A DNA stretch of 64,000 nucleotides, from assembly GCF_044360475.1 (NCBI RefSeq), contig NZ_CP043494.1:6696001-6760000 (forward strand). The letters are read 5' to 3'. Shown in pieces: positions 26,608-34,865 of the stretch (positions are counted from its first letter, which is position 1; the number at the start of each line of letters is the position of its first letter). Both the position numbers and the translations under genes were made by a program. This DNA is from Archangium minus. GTDB taxonomy: Bacteria; Myxococcota; Myxococcia; Myxococcales; Myxococcaceae. The notes under the pieces are model-generated. The model was not told the origin of the DNA and did no database searches. It saw only the letters and a list, made by a program, of their open reading frames with translations.

Positions 26608-27789
26608 ATGGCCGTCGCCGCCGAGAAGCAGAACCCCGAGTCCAAGTTGCCACCCCTCCCCGCCGACGTGGAGGTGACTCCCGTCCGCACCTCGGCGGAT
26701 CGCACGGCCTTCATCCGCTTCGTCTACTCCATCTACCAGGGCGACCCGAACTTCGTGCCGCACCTGGAGATGGAGCGCCGGGACTTCATGGACCCGCGCA
26801 AGCACCCCTTCTTCGAGTTCGGCGAGGTGGAGTTCTTCCTCGCCCGCCGGGGCAAGGAGGTGGTGGGGCGGATCGCAGCGGTGAACAACCCCCGCTACAA
26901 CGAGTTCCATGGCAGCAACGTGGGCTTCTTCGGCCTCTTCGAGTGCGTGAATGACGCCGGCGTGGCCCGGGCGCTCTTCGAGGCCGCGGCCGCGTGGCTG
27001 CGTGCCAAGGGCTTCGTCTCCGTCATCGGCCCGATGAGCTACTCCACCAATGGCGAGGTGGGCATGCTCATCGACGGGTTCAACACCCCGCCGGCCATCA
27101 TGACGACGTACAACCCCACCTGGTACCCGGCGCTCGTCGAGGCCAATGGCTTCACCAAGGCGAAGGATCTGTACGCGTGGGAGCTGTCCGCCTCCACCCC
27201 ACCTCCTGAGAAGGTGGCGCGCATCGCGGAGAAGATCCGCCAGCGCGAGGGCGTCACCGTGCGCCCGGTGAACATGAAGGACTTCGACGCCGAGGTGGCC
27301 CGGGTGAAGGCCATGTACAACATGGCCTGGGATAAGAACTGGGGCTTCGTCCCGATGACGGAGCGCGAGTTCGACCATCTGGCGCGCGATCTGAAGCAAA
27401 TGGTGCGGCCGGAGCTCGCGCTGATCGCCGAGGTGAAGGGCGAGCCAGTGGGCTTCGGGCTCACCATCCCGGACGCCAACGAGGCCATCAAGGCCGCCAA
27501 TGGCCGGCTCACCACGTTCGGCCTGCCCATCGGCCTGGCGAAGCTGCTGCTGGCCTCGCGCCGCATCCGCCGGCTGCGCCTCGTCCTGCTCGGCACCGTC
27601 GAGGGATACCGGCGCCGCGGCCTGGACGCCATCCTCTACCTGGACACCCTGAACAAGGCGCGCGAGCTGGGCTACGAGGGCGGGGAGATCTCCTGGACGC
27701 TCGAGGACAACCACCTCGTCAACCGCGCTATCGAGTCCATGGGCGGCAAGCGCTCCAAGCAGTACCGCGTCTACGAGAAGCCGCTGTAG
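26608..27789 (+). CDS. GNAT-fold acyltransferase, candidate bacterial ceramide synthase
   Basis: 393 residues; an AGGAG box overlaps the end of the upstream gene and the ATG follows its stop by 4 nt, so the two are cotranscribed and probably coupled. The pattern IYQGDPNFVPHLEMERRDFM, PFFEFGEVEFFLARRGKEVV, SNVGFFGLFECVND, GPMSYSTNGEVGMLIDGF and FTKAKDLYAWE recalls the large GNAT-like family that contains the Caulobacter ceramide synthase bCerS (N-acylation of a sphingoid base). A C-terminal GNAT core has the acyl-CoA phosphate loop as EGYRRRGLDA. It is much longer than ordinary acetyltransferases (~160 residues), with no signal or membrane segment. The assignment rests on recalled family resemblance plus gene order, not on a search. 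It ends at a strong terminator. Confidence 0.72.
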   Translation: MAVAAEKQNPESKLPPLPADVEVTPVRTSADRTAFIRFVYSIYQGDPNFVPHLEMERRDFMDPRKHPFFEFGEVEFFLARRGKEVVGRIAAVNNPRYNEFHGSNVGFFGLFECVNDAGVARALFEAAAAWLRAKGFVSVIGPMSYSTNGEVGMLIDGFNTPPAIMTTYNPTWYPALVEANGFTKAKDLYAWELSASTPPPEKVARIAEKIRQREGVTVRPVNMKDFDAEVARVKAMYNMAWDKNWGFVPMTEREFDHLARDLKQMVRPELALIAEVKGEPVGFGLTIPDANEAIKAANGRLTTFGLPIGLAKLLLASRRIRRLRLVLLGTVEGYRRRGLDAILYLDTLNKARELGYEGGEISWTLEDNHLVNRAIESMGGKRSKQYRVYEKPL

Positions 27790-27813
27790 GCGTCCCGAGT
27801 CCCCGTCGGCTCT

Positions 27814-27874
27814 AACGCGAAGACCCCACCCCGCCCCTCTTTCAGGAGAGGGTCGGACGTGGGGTCTTCGCGTT
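27814..27874. terminator. Strong bidirectional terminator / cruciform between convergent genes
   Basis: A 16-bp perfect inverted repeat (27814-27829 with 27859-27874, core CGCGAAGACCCCAC) encloses a second 6-bp hairpin (27835-27840 with 27847-27852). The outer stem ends in AA/TT, giving a short T tract (GCGTTT) on the plus strand. It separates the GNAT gene (plus) from the MlaC gene (minus). Confidence 0.75.
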
Positions 27875-27892
27875 TCGTCACTTGCAATTGCG

Positions 27893-28456
27893 TCACTGCA
27901 CCGACTTCTCGAGCTGCGCCCGCTTGGCCTTCAGGGTGGCCAGCAGACCGTCGAAGCCCTTATCGGCCAGGAGCTTGCGGAACTGGCCCTGGTACGTCTC
28001 CAGGAGCGACACCTCATCAGTGACGATGTCGTAGATGCGCCACTCGCCCTTCTCGTTGGGGCGGTAGAGCTTGTACTCCACGGGGAACTTGTCCCGGTTC
28101 ACGTTCATCGTGGTGTCCACGGAGGCCTCGTTGCCCTCGACGGCCTCCTTGCCGTACTGCACCTGCGCCTTGGCCTGGCCGAGCGCCTTCTGGGCGTAGG
28201 AGGCGCGCAGCAGACCCTCCATCGTGCTGGAGAACTCCTTGCGCTGCGCGGCCGTCAGCTTGTTCCACGTATCGCCGAGCGCGCGCTTGGACAGCTCACC
28301 AAAATCCACGAACTTCTCTACCACCTTGGAGAGCTGATCCGCCGTGGCGCCCTTCGTGGAGGCGACCTTCTGGACGTCGGTGTTGCCGGACTTCACGACC
28401 TCGAGAGGACCAGGCGCGGCGGTGAGCAGCACGGCGGCGAGCAGGGAAGCGAACAT
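27893..28456 (-). CDS. mlaC: MlaC/Ttg2D-family periplasmic phospholipid-binding protein
   Basis: 187 residues; ATG at 28456 with GGAG upstream. A short signal peptide (MFASLLAAVLLTAAPG) is followed by a MlaC/Ttg2D domain: KVVEKFVDFGELSKRALGD, a helical middle with GLLRASYAQKALG, and a C-terminal half ending YKLYRPNEKGEWRIYDIVTD and SLLETYQGQFRKLL, all typical. MlaC carries phospholipids between the inner-membrane MlaFED complex and the outer membrane. The MlaD/F/E genes are about 23 kb away in this window, and MlaC is instead followed by a TolC-type gene 66 bp downstream on the same strand. Confidence 0.88.
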   Translation of the reverse strand: MFASLLAAVLLTAAPGPLEVVKSGNTDVQKVASTKGATADQLSKVVEKFVDFGELSKRALGDTWNKLTAAQRKEFSSTMEGLLRASYAQKALGQAKAQVQYGKEAVEGNEASVDTTMNVNRDKFPVEYKLYRPNEKGEWRIYDIVTDEVSLLETYQGQFRKLLADKGFDGLLATLKAKRAQLEKSVQ

Positions 28457-28522
28457 ATCTGTGTGACTCCAAAGTGCTGAAAGTGAAGACGGGTGGGAAG
28501 ACAGCCCGCAGCGCGGACTTAT

Positions 28523-29947
28523 TCACGGCTCCCTGGGCGCGGTGCCGGTGACCCGGGTCAACTCTGCCTGGGCAACCTGGAAGTCGTGCCAGCTCTGCGC
28601 CCGGTCGGCTGACGACTGGGCATAGGCCGTGAAGGCCTCGATCAGATCGCGCGTACCGGTGGTGCCCAGATCGAACGCCGTCATGGCCGCCGTGGCCCAG
28701 CGCCGCGCGTCCCGCTCCGCATCACCGAGCGCCTGGGCCCGCTCCCATGCAGTCACCAGCGTCCCATGCACCTTCGTCACCTCCAGGCGGATGGCCGCCT
28801 GGAGCAGCCGTTGCTGCGCCCTCAGCTTGTCGAGCTCCGCGCGCGATTGATCCAACAGCGCCTGCTTCGTCGGGAAGTCGAAGGTGTACCGGGCCACCAG
28901 CCCCACGCCCACCTCGCGCTCATTGTAGGGATCGTAGGCGAAGGGATCCCGCTGCGGCGTGGCGCTCGAGGTGTAGCGGAGCGTCAGGAAGCCCGCGAGC
29001 CCGAAGTCCGGGTAGAAGCTGCGCTCGCGGATGAAGACCTCCCTCTCGCGCGCGACGATGCCCGCGGCGATGCCGGCAAGCTCCGGCCGCTTCTGCTCGG
29101 CCGTCGCCAGGACCTCCTCCAGCGTCGGGGGCTTCACCTCCCCTTCCGGCTCCAGCTCCGCCTCGGCCACCTCCACCGGCTCTCCGGGAGGAATGCCCGC
29201 CAGCAGACGGATGGCGGCCAGCGCGAGCTGACGGCCCTGCTCGGCCTGGATCCGGCGCGCCTCGAGTTGCTTGCGGAAGAAGCCGAGCTTGTACAGGTCC
29301 ATCTTCGAGACCTGCTCGGACTTCTCCTTCAGCATCTCCTGCAGCCGCTGCGCCGCGTCCTCCAGCCGCTTCGACGTCTCGTCGAGCTGCGTCAGCCCGG
29401 AGCGCGCCAGCTGGTAGCCGAAGAAGGCCTGTGCGGCCTGGAATCCCGCCTCGTCCTCCGCGCGCGCCTTCAGCGCCTTGCCGATGACGGGCCCCTGCTC
29501 CGCCGCCTTCTCCAGCGCCTGGAGCTTCCCGAAGGTGTAGACCGGCAGCACCGCATTCGACTGGAGGAAGGCCGTCACCCCCATCCGGCCGAACCTCAAA
29601 TCCCCTTCCAGCGAGGCCTCTGTCGTCGGGGGACCGCCCAGACCGTCGTTGCGCGCCTCGGGGATGGGGCCCCCCGCGCCTATCGTTGTCTCGAACTTTG
29701 GGAACCAGGCCCACCGCGCCTGACGCAGGAGCGCCTCCAGCCGACGCAGCTCCGCTCGCGCCTCCTCCACCCGCGCGTCCTGCTTGCGCGCGCGTTGGAC
29801 GAGCTGCTCCAGTGTGAGCGGCGCGCGCTTCACCTCCTCGGACGCCGGAGGCGGCTCCTGAGCCGGGGGCTCCTGCGCTCCCGCCAGCGCCGCGGCGAGC
29901 ACCAACCCCACTCCCAGGACACGTCGCGAATCTCTACGGTTCACCAC
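28523..29947 (-). CDS. TolC-family outer-membrane efflux protein
   Basis: About 474 residues, started at one of two adjacent GTG codons (29947/29944) because GGGAGAGG lies just upstream and a signal peptide follows (RVLGVGLVLAAALAGAQ). Two repeats of long amphipathic helices with coiled-coil character (EEARAELRRLEALLRQ; ETSKRLEDAAQRLQEMLKEK; QSRAELDKLRAQQRLLQAAI) and short beta segments (LAGFLTLRYTS, EVGVGLVARYTF) give the TolC/OEP pattern. Such proteins form the outer-membrane channel of export systems. No adaptor or pump lies beside it; the next gene downstream is on the other strand and the upstream neighbour on the same transcript side would be MlaC, 66 bp away on its 3' side, so both may share one mRNA. 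Confidence 0.85.
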   Translation of the reverse strand: MVNRRDSRRVLGVGLVLAAALAGAQEPPAQEPPPASEEVKRAPLTLEQLVQRARKQDARVEEARAELRRLEALLRQARWAWFPKFETTIGAGGPIPEARNDGLGGPPTTEASLEGDLRFGRMGVTAFLQSNAVLPVYTFGKLQALEKAAEQGPVIGKALKARAEDEAGFQAAQAFFGYQLARSGLTQLDETSKRLEDAAQRLQEMLKEKSEQVSKMDLYKLGFFRKQLEARRIQAEQGRQLALAAIRLLAGIPPGEPVEVAEAELEPEGEVKPPTLEEVLATAEQKRPELAGIAAGIVAREREVFIRERSFYPDFGLAGFLTLRYTSSATPQRDPFAYDPYNEREVGVGLVARYTFDFPTKQALLDQSRAELDKLRAQQRLLQAAIRLEVTKVHGTLVTAWERAQALGDAERDARRWATAAMTAFDLGTTGTRDLIEAFTAYAQSSADRAQSWHDFQVAQAELTRVTGTAPREP

Positions 29948-30156
29948 TCGCCTCTCCCAGAGCCCCTCTGCCTCCCGGGGCGATCGCAGCGGTGCAGCAT
30001 CCACATTCGTAACCCATCCGTCATCGGGATCGTGCATCCCGAGCGTTCGCGCCGTGACGAAGAGTCGAATGATCTGCTTGGTACAAGGCCTCTGGGTAGG
30101 CAGAATCCGCGCCCGTCAAGCAGAGGGGCCTTCCGCCCCGAACTTCGAGGAGCCAC

Positions 30157-31080
30157 ATGGCGTATACCGACCGCGTCAAGCAGATCCTCTCGTGGTACCC
30201 GTCTGACAACCCCGGCACGCTGACCAACCTGGCCCGCCTGCTCAACACCGGCACGCTCGCCGGCACCGGCAAGCTGGTCATCCTCCCGGTGGACCAGGGC
30301 TTCGAGCACGGTCCGGCGCGTTCCTTCGCTCCCAACCCGGCCGGCTATGATCCCGAGTACCACATCCAGCTCGCCATCGAGTCGGGCTGCAACGCCTACG
30401 CCGCGCCCCTGGGCTTCCTGGAGGCGGTGGCCGGCAAGTACGCCGGTGAGATCCCGCTGATCCTCAAGCTCAACAACTCGGACACGCTGGGCAAGCCCGA
30501 GCACCCCATGTCCGCCGTCACCGGCTCGGTGAAGGACGCGGTGCGTCTGGGCTGCGTGGCCATCGGCTACACCATCTACCCGGGCTCCGGTTACCGCAAC
30601 GAGCAGTACGAGGCCCTGCGCGATCTGATCCGCGAGGCCAAGGACTACGGCATGCCCACGGTGCTGTGGGCCTACCCGCGCGGCAGCATCTCCAAGGAGG
30701 GAGAGCAGGCCATCGACGTGATCTCCTACGCCGCGCAGATCAGCGCCCAGCTCGGCGCCCACATCATCAAGGTCAAGCCGCCCAAGGACTTCCTGGAGCA
30801 GGCCGAGGCCAAGAAGGTCTACGAAAAGTACAGCATCCCTACAAAGACCATGGAGGAGCGGATTCGCGACGTGGTGAAATCCGCCTTCAACGGAAAGCGC
30901 ATCGTCATCTTCTCCGGTGGAGAGAACAAGGACACCCCGGCGCTGCTTGAGGAGATCCGTCAGATCGCCGCGGGTGGTGGCTTCGGCTCCATCATGGGTC
31001 GCAACGCCTTCCAGCGTCCGCACGACGAGTCCGTGAAGCTGCTGAAGGATGTGATGAACATCTTCAAGAACGCTAAGTAG
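30157..31080 (+). CDS. fbaB: Class I fructose-bisphosphate aldolase, DhnA/FbaB type
   Basis: 307 residues; a GAGGAG box is 5-6 nt before the ATG. It reversibly splits fructose 1,6-bisphosphate through a Schiff base. Family signs: LVILPVDQGFEHGP at the N-terminus, IPLILKLNNSDTL, AIGYTIYPGSG, LWAYPRG, the Schiff-base lysine region HIIKVKPPKDF, and the phosphate-binding end IFSGGENKD and GSIMGRNAFQRP. Its length fits the bacterial/archaeal FbaB group. It is transcribed alone, divergent from the TolC-type gene, and ends at a hairpin terminator. Confidence 0.93.
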   Translation: MAYTDRVKQILSWYPSDNPGTLTNLARLLNTGTLAGTGKLVILPVDQGFEHGPARSFAPNPAGYDPEYHIQLAIESGCNAYAAPLGFLEAVAGKYAGEIPLILKLNNSDTLGKPEHPMSAVTGSVKDAVRLGCVAIGYTIYPGSGYRNEQYEALRDLIREAKDYGMPTVLWAYPRGSISKEGEQAIDVISYAAQISAQLGAHIIKVKPPKDFLEQAEAKKVYEKYSIPTKTMEERIRDVVKSAFNGKRIVIFSGGENKDTPALLEEIRQIAAGGGFGSIMGRNAFQRPHDESVKLLKDVMNIFKNAK

Positions 31081-31102
31081 GCGTTACCACAAGCGTTTTT
31101 CC

Positions 31103-31130
31103 GCGGCCGGCATCCTTCGGGACCGGCCGC
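31103..31130 (+). terminator. Rho-independent terminator of the aldolase gene
   Basis: An 8-bp stem (31103-31110, GCGGCCGG, with 31123-31130, CCGGCCGC) with a 12-nt loop, followed by TTCTTCATT, lies 22 bp after the aldolase stop codon. Confidence 0.7.
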
Positions 31131-31270
31131 TTCTTCATTGCAGTCTCAATGTATTGAACACGGGTGGGTCAGCAAAGACACACGAGTAAATAATGACCCG
31201 TTACCGGTTTTTCCCTCTGAAGGCCTTCCGTTCTCACTCGATGAGCAATATTTCTCCTCTCAAAACGGAT

Positions 31271-31299
31271 TTGCCTGTATAAAAATTTTCTGCTATTAA
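31271..31299 (+). promoter_or_regulatory. Candidate promoter of the polyprenyl synthetase gene in an A+T-rich leader
   Basis: TTGCCT (31271-31276) and TATTAA (31294-31299) are 17 bp apart. They lie in a stretch (about 31140-31310) that is strikingly A+T-rich for this genome. The gene starts at 31364, giving a leader of about 55-60 nt. Confidence 0.4.
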
Positions 31300-31363
31300 A
31301 ACCGGAAAGAATGTCCATGGGGCTTGCCCGACCCCCCAAGCCGCCCAGCCCCGGAGGTTCGCT

Positions 31364-32542
31364 ATGCTGACGTTGGTTGCCGCAGTGCAGGATACGATGC
31401 CGACGCGCGGAACCTCGGGTGCTGCCAACAACCCCGTCATGAAAGAGCGGAAGTCTCCACAGGCGGCCGGCACTCCGGCGGCAGAGCAACAGCAGTCGGC
31501 GTCTCCCGTGGACTTCGTCTCTTGGGCGAAGACCGTGCAGTACCAGACGCAGGTCGTGCTGCATCAGATCCTCGAGCTCGAAGACGAGCGTCACCTGGAT
31601 CCGGCGTGGAACAAGGTGCTCGAGCAGGTGCGCAGCTACAGCCTGCGGCCCTCCAAGCGCATCCGTCCGGGCCTGGTGCTCGTGGGCTACGCGCTCGGCC
31701 GGGGTGATACGCGGGCGCCGTCAGGTCTGTGGCGGTTCGCGGCGGCCACGGAGCTGCTGCACACCTTCATGCTGATCCACGACGACGTGGCGGATCAGGC
31801 GGACACGCGGCGTGGGGGCGCCGCGCTCCACAAGATGCTCGGCGAGGGGCGGCTCGGAGAGAACCTCGCGATCGTGATCGGCGATCACCTCTACGGGCGC
31901 TCGCTCGAGGTGATGCTGGGCTGCAACCTGCCGGAAGCGGACGTGGCCACGCGCTACTTCCTCAAGGTGTGCCGCTACACCGCAGCCGGGCAGTACATGG
32001 ACATCCGGCTGCCGCACCAGCCGCTCTCCGAGCTGTCCATCTACCACGCGCTGCGCGTGGCCTACCTGAAGACGGCGCTGTACGGCTTCACCGCGCCGCT
32101 CGTGTGCGGGGCGATGCTGTCCGGTGGTGATCCGGAGCTGATCAACAAGCTGGAGCGCTTCGGCCGCTACGTGGGCACCGCCTACCAGCTGCGCGACGAT
32201 CTGCTCGGCCTGTACGGACAGTCCTCCGTGGTCGGCAAGCCGACGGACTCGGACCTGGCGCAGGGCAAGCGCACCTTCCCCCTGCTGGCTTCCTACCTCC
32301 GCGCGACGCCCGAGGCCCGCCAGGAGCTCGAGACGCTCTGCATCCCCGGCCCCAAGGACGAGACGATGCTGCAGCGTGCGCGCGAACTGGTGGAGCTCCA
32401 CGAGGGCCGCGCCGCCACCGAGCGCATCATCGAGCGCTCCACCAACGCCGCCTCGCGCATCCTCGCGACCCTGCCGGAAGCCGGCGGTCTCAAGCAGATG
32501 CTGCGCGACCTGCTGCAGATGCTGATGATCCGCGAGGCCTGA
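31364..32542 (+). CDS. Polyprenyl (geranylgeranyl-type) diphosphate synthase
   Basis: 392 residues; CGGAGG lies 7 nt before the ATG. It joins isopentenyl diphosphate units to an allylic primer. Both aspartate-rich motifs are present: LLHTFMLIHDDVADQADTRR (first, DDxxD) and AYQLRDDLLGLYG (second), along with SKRIRPGLVLVGYAL. Position five before the first motif carries Thr/Phe (HTF), and chain length cannot be fixed by eye; GGPP or longer is likely. The first ~55 residues are a low-complexity extension not found in short family members. It is monocistronic, preceded by an A+T-rich leader, and followed at 32692 by a strong terminator shared with the tRNA genes. Confidence 0.88.
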   Translation: MLTLVAAVQDTMPTRGTSGAANNPVMKERKSPQAAGTPAAEQQQSASPVDFVSWAKTVQYQTQVVLHQILELEDERHLDPAWNKVLEQVRSYSLRPSKRIRPGLVLVGYALGRGDTRAPSGLWRFAAATELLHTFMLIHDDVADQADTRRGGAALHKMLGEGRLGENLAIVIGDHLYGRSLEVMLGCNLPEADVATRYFLKVCRYTAAGQYMDIRLPHQPLSELSIYHALRVAYLKTALYGFTAPLVCGAMLSGGDPELINKLERFGRYVGTAYQLRDDLLGLYGQSSVVGKPTDSDLAQGKRTFPLLASYLRATPEARQELETLCIPGPKDETMLQRARELVELHEGRAATERIIERSTNAASRILATLPEAGGLKQMLRDLLQMLMIREA

Positions 32543-32691
32543 GCCTCGACGACATCCGGGCCTCAGGCCCGGAAGCTACCTCTCAGACGCTGGCCCCTCC
32601 CCTTGCGCTCCACTCGACGAACGCAGGCTCGAGGTGCGCGCGCCCGTCCCGCGGGAGCGGCCTCCAGTCGGAGCATCGGAACGAGCAAATA

Positions 32692-32728
32692 AAAAAGCCC
32701 GTCAGGCACTGGACCTGACGGGCTTTTT
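32692..32728. terminator. Perfect bidirectional terminator
   Basis: Arms GCCCGTCAGG (32697-32706) and CCTGACGGGC (32714-32723), loop 7 nt, flanked by A-run (32691-32696) and T-run (32724-32728). It can stop the tRNA-Ala transcript on the minus strand and the polyprenyl synthetase transcript on the plus strand. Confidence 0.85.
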
Positions 32729-32733
32729 CATTG

Positions 32734-32806
<73 letters not shown>

Positions 32807-32838
32807 ATATTCACTTGTACCCTCGGAGGGGAAAGACG

Positions 32839-32865
32839 AGGCCCGTCAGATTTCCTGACGGGCCT
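32839..32865. terminator. Hairpin between the two tRNA-Ala genes
   Basis: An 11-bp perfect stem (32839-32849, AGGCCCGTCAG, with 32855-32865, CTGACGGGCCT) with a 5-nt loop. Its stem shares the sequence GCCCGTCAG with the terminator at 32697. The T-run is clear on the plus strand only, so on the tRNA strand it may act as a partial terminator or processing site. Confidence 0.6.
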
Positions 32866-32874
32866 TTTCTACTG

Positions 32875-32947
<73 letters not shown>

Positions 32948-33001
32948 AAAACCTCGGAACCACCTGGGAAGTGGTTGCCGTCCGTCGAAAGCGGCGCCCT
33001 T

Positions 33002-33400
33002 TTATAACTTCTTCGTGCGGGGCGCTACTCCCGAATTCGCCCCGCCTGCGTTTTTTTGCTTCAAACGCTGGGCTGCCTCCTCCCCTTCCTGGAGCAGATC
33101 GCCGATCTCCCGCGCCTGGGCCTCGGCCTTCTGCTGCACCTGCTCGAGCGCCTTGAGCAGCGGAGCGAACGTGGAGGGGAGCTCCAGCCGGCCCTTCTGC
33201 ACCTGCTTGAACACCGCCTCGCCCAGCTCGCGCAGGGCGCGATCCTTCTCCGACTGGATGAAGTCGCGCTGCGTCTTCACCCGAGCCAGCTCGGCGTGCT
33301 TTTCCACCTGCTGGCGGAGCTGGGCCATCTGCGTCTGGGCGGTTTGGAAAGCCTCCTGGAGCTGACGGAGGGTCTCGGACTGCTTGGGGTCGGCTGCCAC
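33002..33400 (-). CDS. Small coiled-coil protein of unknown function
   Basis: 132 residues from the GTG at 33400, which has GAGAGG upstream at proper spacing; the TTG at 33409 sits inside that box, so it is unlikely to be the start. Nearly the whole protein is a charged, Gln- and Ala-rich coiled coil (SETLRQLQEAFQTAQTQMAQ; LLKALEQVQQKAEAQAREIG) with a basic, flexible C-terminus. No signal peptide or membrane segment. Such proteins are often scaffold or polar-organising factors in myxobacteria, but nothing specific can be said. It follows the RsmB-like gene on the same strand by 74 bp. Confidence 0.7.
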   Translation of the reverse strand: MAADPKQSETLRQLQEAFQTAQTQMAQLRQQVEKHAELARVKTQRDFIQSEKDRALRELGEAVFKQVQKGRLELPSTFAPLLKALEQVQQKAEAQAREIGDLLQEGEEAAQRLKQKNAGGANSGVAPRTKKL

Positions 33401-33474
33401 CGGGCGCAACCTCTCGGAAATAGAGCCTGAAGCCTGCGTAGCGTGCGCCCGCCGGGACTGTCAACCCCGCGGGC

Positions 33475-34842
33475 CTACCCCTTGCGGAGCCGGGCAGCGA
33501 AGAAGCCCCCGCCTGGCACCCGAGGAGGCAGCGCCCTGAGGAAGGGTCCATCGCACAGCACCGCGGCTCGCTCGGGACCGAAGAGGGGCGCCAGGGGCTC
33601 CACCGTGAAGCCCGGCACTCGGGCGAGGAAGTCTCGCACCACCGCGTCGTTCTCCTCGGGCAGCAGCGAACACGTCGCGTACACCACCAGCGCGCCGGGC
33701 TTCACCTGGCCCGCGAGCTCCTCCAGCAGGGCCAACTGCGTGTCGTGGAACTCCTCCACCGACTTCGCGGTGAGCTTCCACTTCTGATCCGGCTCCCTCG
33801 CCAGCGAGCCCGTCCCACTGCACGGCGCGTCCACCAACACCACGTCCGCCTGAGCCATGGGCAGCGGATGGGGGAAGGACACGTGGCGCAGGGACAACTC
33901 CCTCGCGCGCTCGCGCGCCTGGGCCAGCCTGCGGCGAGAGCGATCTCCCGCCAGCACCCGACCGGACTTCCCCACCTCGTCCGCCAGCGCGAGCGTCTTG
34001 CCTCCCGCCCCCGCGCACACGTCCGCCACCGTCTGCCCCGACAGCGAGCCCTCCAGCGGACGGCAGGCCTCGACAATGAGCTGACTGCCCACGTCCTGCA
34101 CCTGCAGCCGGCCTTCCTTCATCACCCGCGTCTCGAAGACGCGATGGCTCGCCTCGGCGATGCGCACCGCGTCCGGGGCCACCTCCACCGGCTCCGCGAC
34201 CACGCCCTCTTCAGCCAGTCGCGCCAGCACCTCGGCCCGCGTGCCCGAGGGACGCGCCCGGAAGTGCAGCGTGGGATCCTCGTCCAGCGCCGCCAGCATC
34301 GCCTCCAGCACCGGCTCCGGGTGGAGCTCCGCCAGCCGCTGCACCAGCCAGTTGGGGAAGGAGTAGCGTGTCGCCAGCCGCTCCGGTCCAGACTCCGGCA
34401 TCGCCGGCTCCGGCAGCGGTGACTCCACCACCCGCGCCAGGAGATCGTCCTTGATGGTGCGCGGACGCACAGGGCCGGGCAGCTTCACCTCAGGGCCGAT
34501 GCGCGCCCAGCTCGCGCCACAGAAGAGCCTGCGCCACAGGACGTAGCGCACCAGCGCCTGATCCTCGAGCAGACCGATCTTGCTGGGAGGATGTCCCAAC
34601 GTGCGCGAGGCCAGGTCCAACAGCCGCTGGTGCCGCGACATCTCCCGTACCGCCAGGGCCGTGAAGCGCCGCTCTTGTCCGCCCAGGCTCTCCGCGTCTC
34701 GCAGGGCATTGGCCAGCGCGGCCTTCAGCGGCTCGCCCTTCAGGATCGCCAGGTGCGCCTCGAGAGCCGCCGTCGCCGCGCGCCGCGAGGGACGCCCCAG
34801 GCGCTCCTCGTCCAGGAATGTGTCAGGCCAGAGGGTTTTCAC
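33475..34842 (-). CDS. RsmB-like rRNA m5C methyltransferase (NOL1/NOP2/Sun family)
   Basis: About 455 residues from the GTG at 34842; an upstream GTG at 34899 would overlap the previous gene. An N-terminal NusB-like helical domain (~15-150) and a pre-catalytic region lead to a SAM-dependent RNA m5C methyltransferase domain: DVGSQLIVEACRPL, VADVCAGAGGKTLALAD (SAM site), VLVDAPCSGTGSLAREPD (motif IV Cys, enzyme release) and VVYATCSLLPEENDAVV (motif VI catalytic Cys). The arrangement is that of RsmB, which methylates C967 of 16S rRNA. The N-terminal part is more divergent than usual, so another RNA target is possible. It follows the response-regulator gene by 23 bp. Confidence 0.85.
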   Translation of the reverse strand: MKTLWPDTFLDEERLGRPSRRAATAALEAHLAILKGEPLKAALANALRDAESLGGQERRFTALAVREMSRHQRLLDLASRTLGHPPSKIGLLEDQALVRYVLWRRLFCGASWARIGPEVKLPGPVRPRTIKDDLLARVVESPLPEPAMPESGPERLATRYSFPNWLVQRLAELHPEPVLEAMLAALDEDPTLHFRARPSGTRAEVLARLAEEGVVAEPVEVAPDAVRIAEASHRVFETRVMKEGRLQVQDVGSQLIVEACRPLEGSLSGQTVADVCAGAGGKTLALADEVGKSGRVLAGDRSRRRLAQARERARELSLRHVSFPHPLPMAQADVVLVDAPCSGTGSLAREPDQKWKLTAKSVEEFHDTQLALLEELAGQVKPGALVVYATCSLLPEENDAVVRDFLARVPGFTVEPLAPLFGPERAAVLCDGPFLRALPPRVPGGGFFAARLRKG

Positions 34843-34865
34843 GCTTGAACGTTCTGCCGCGCCCG

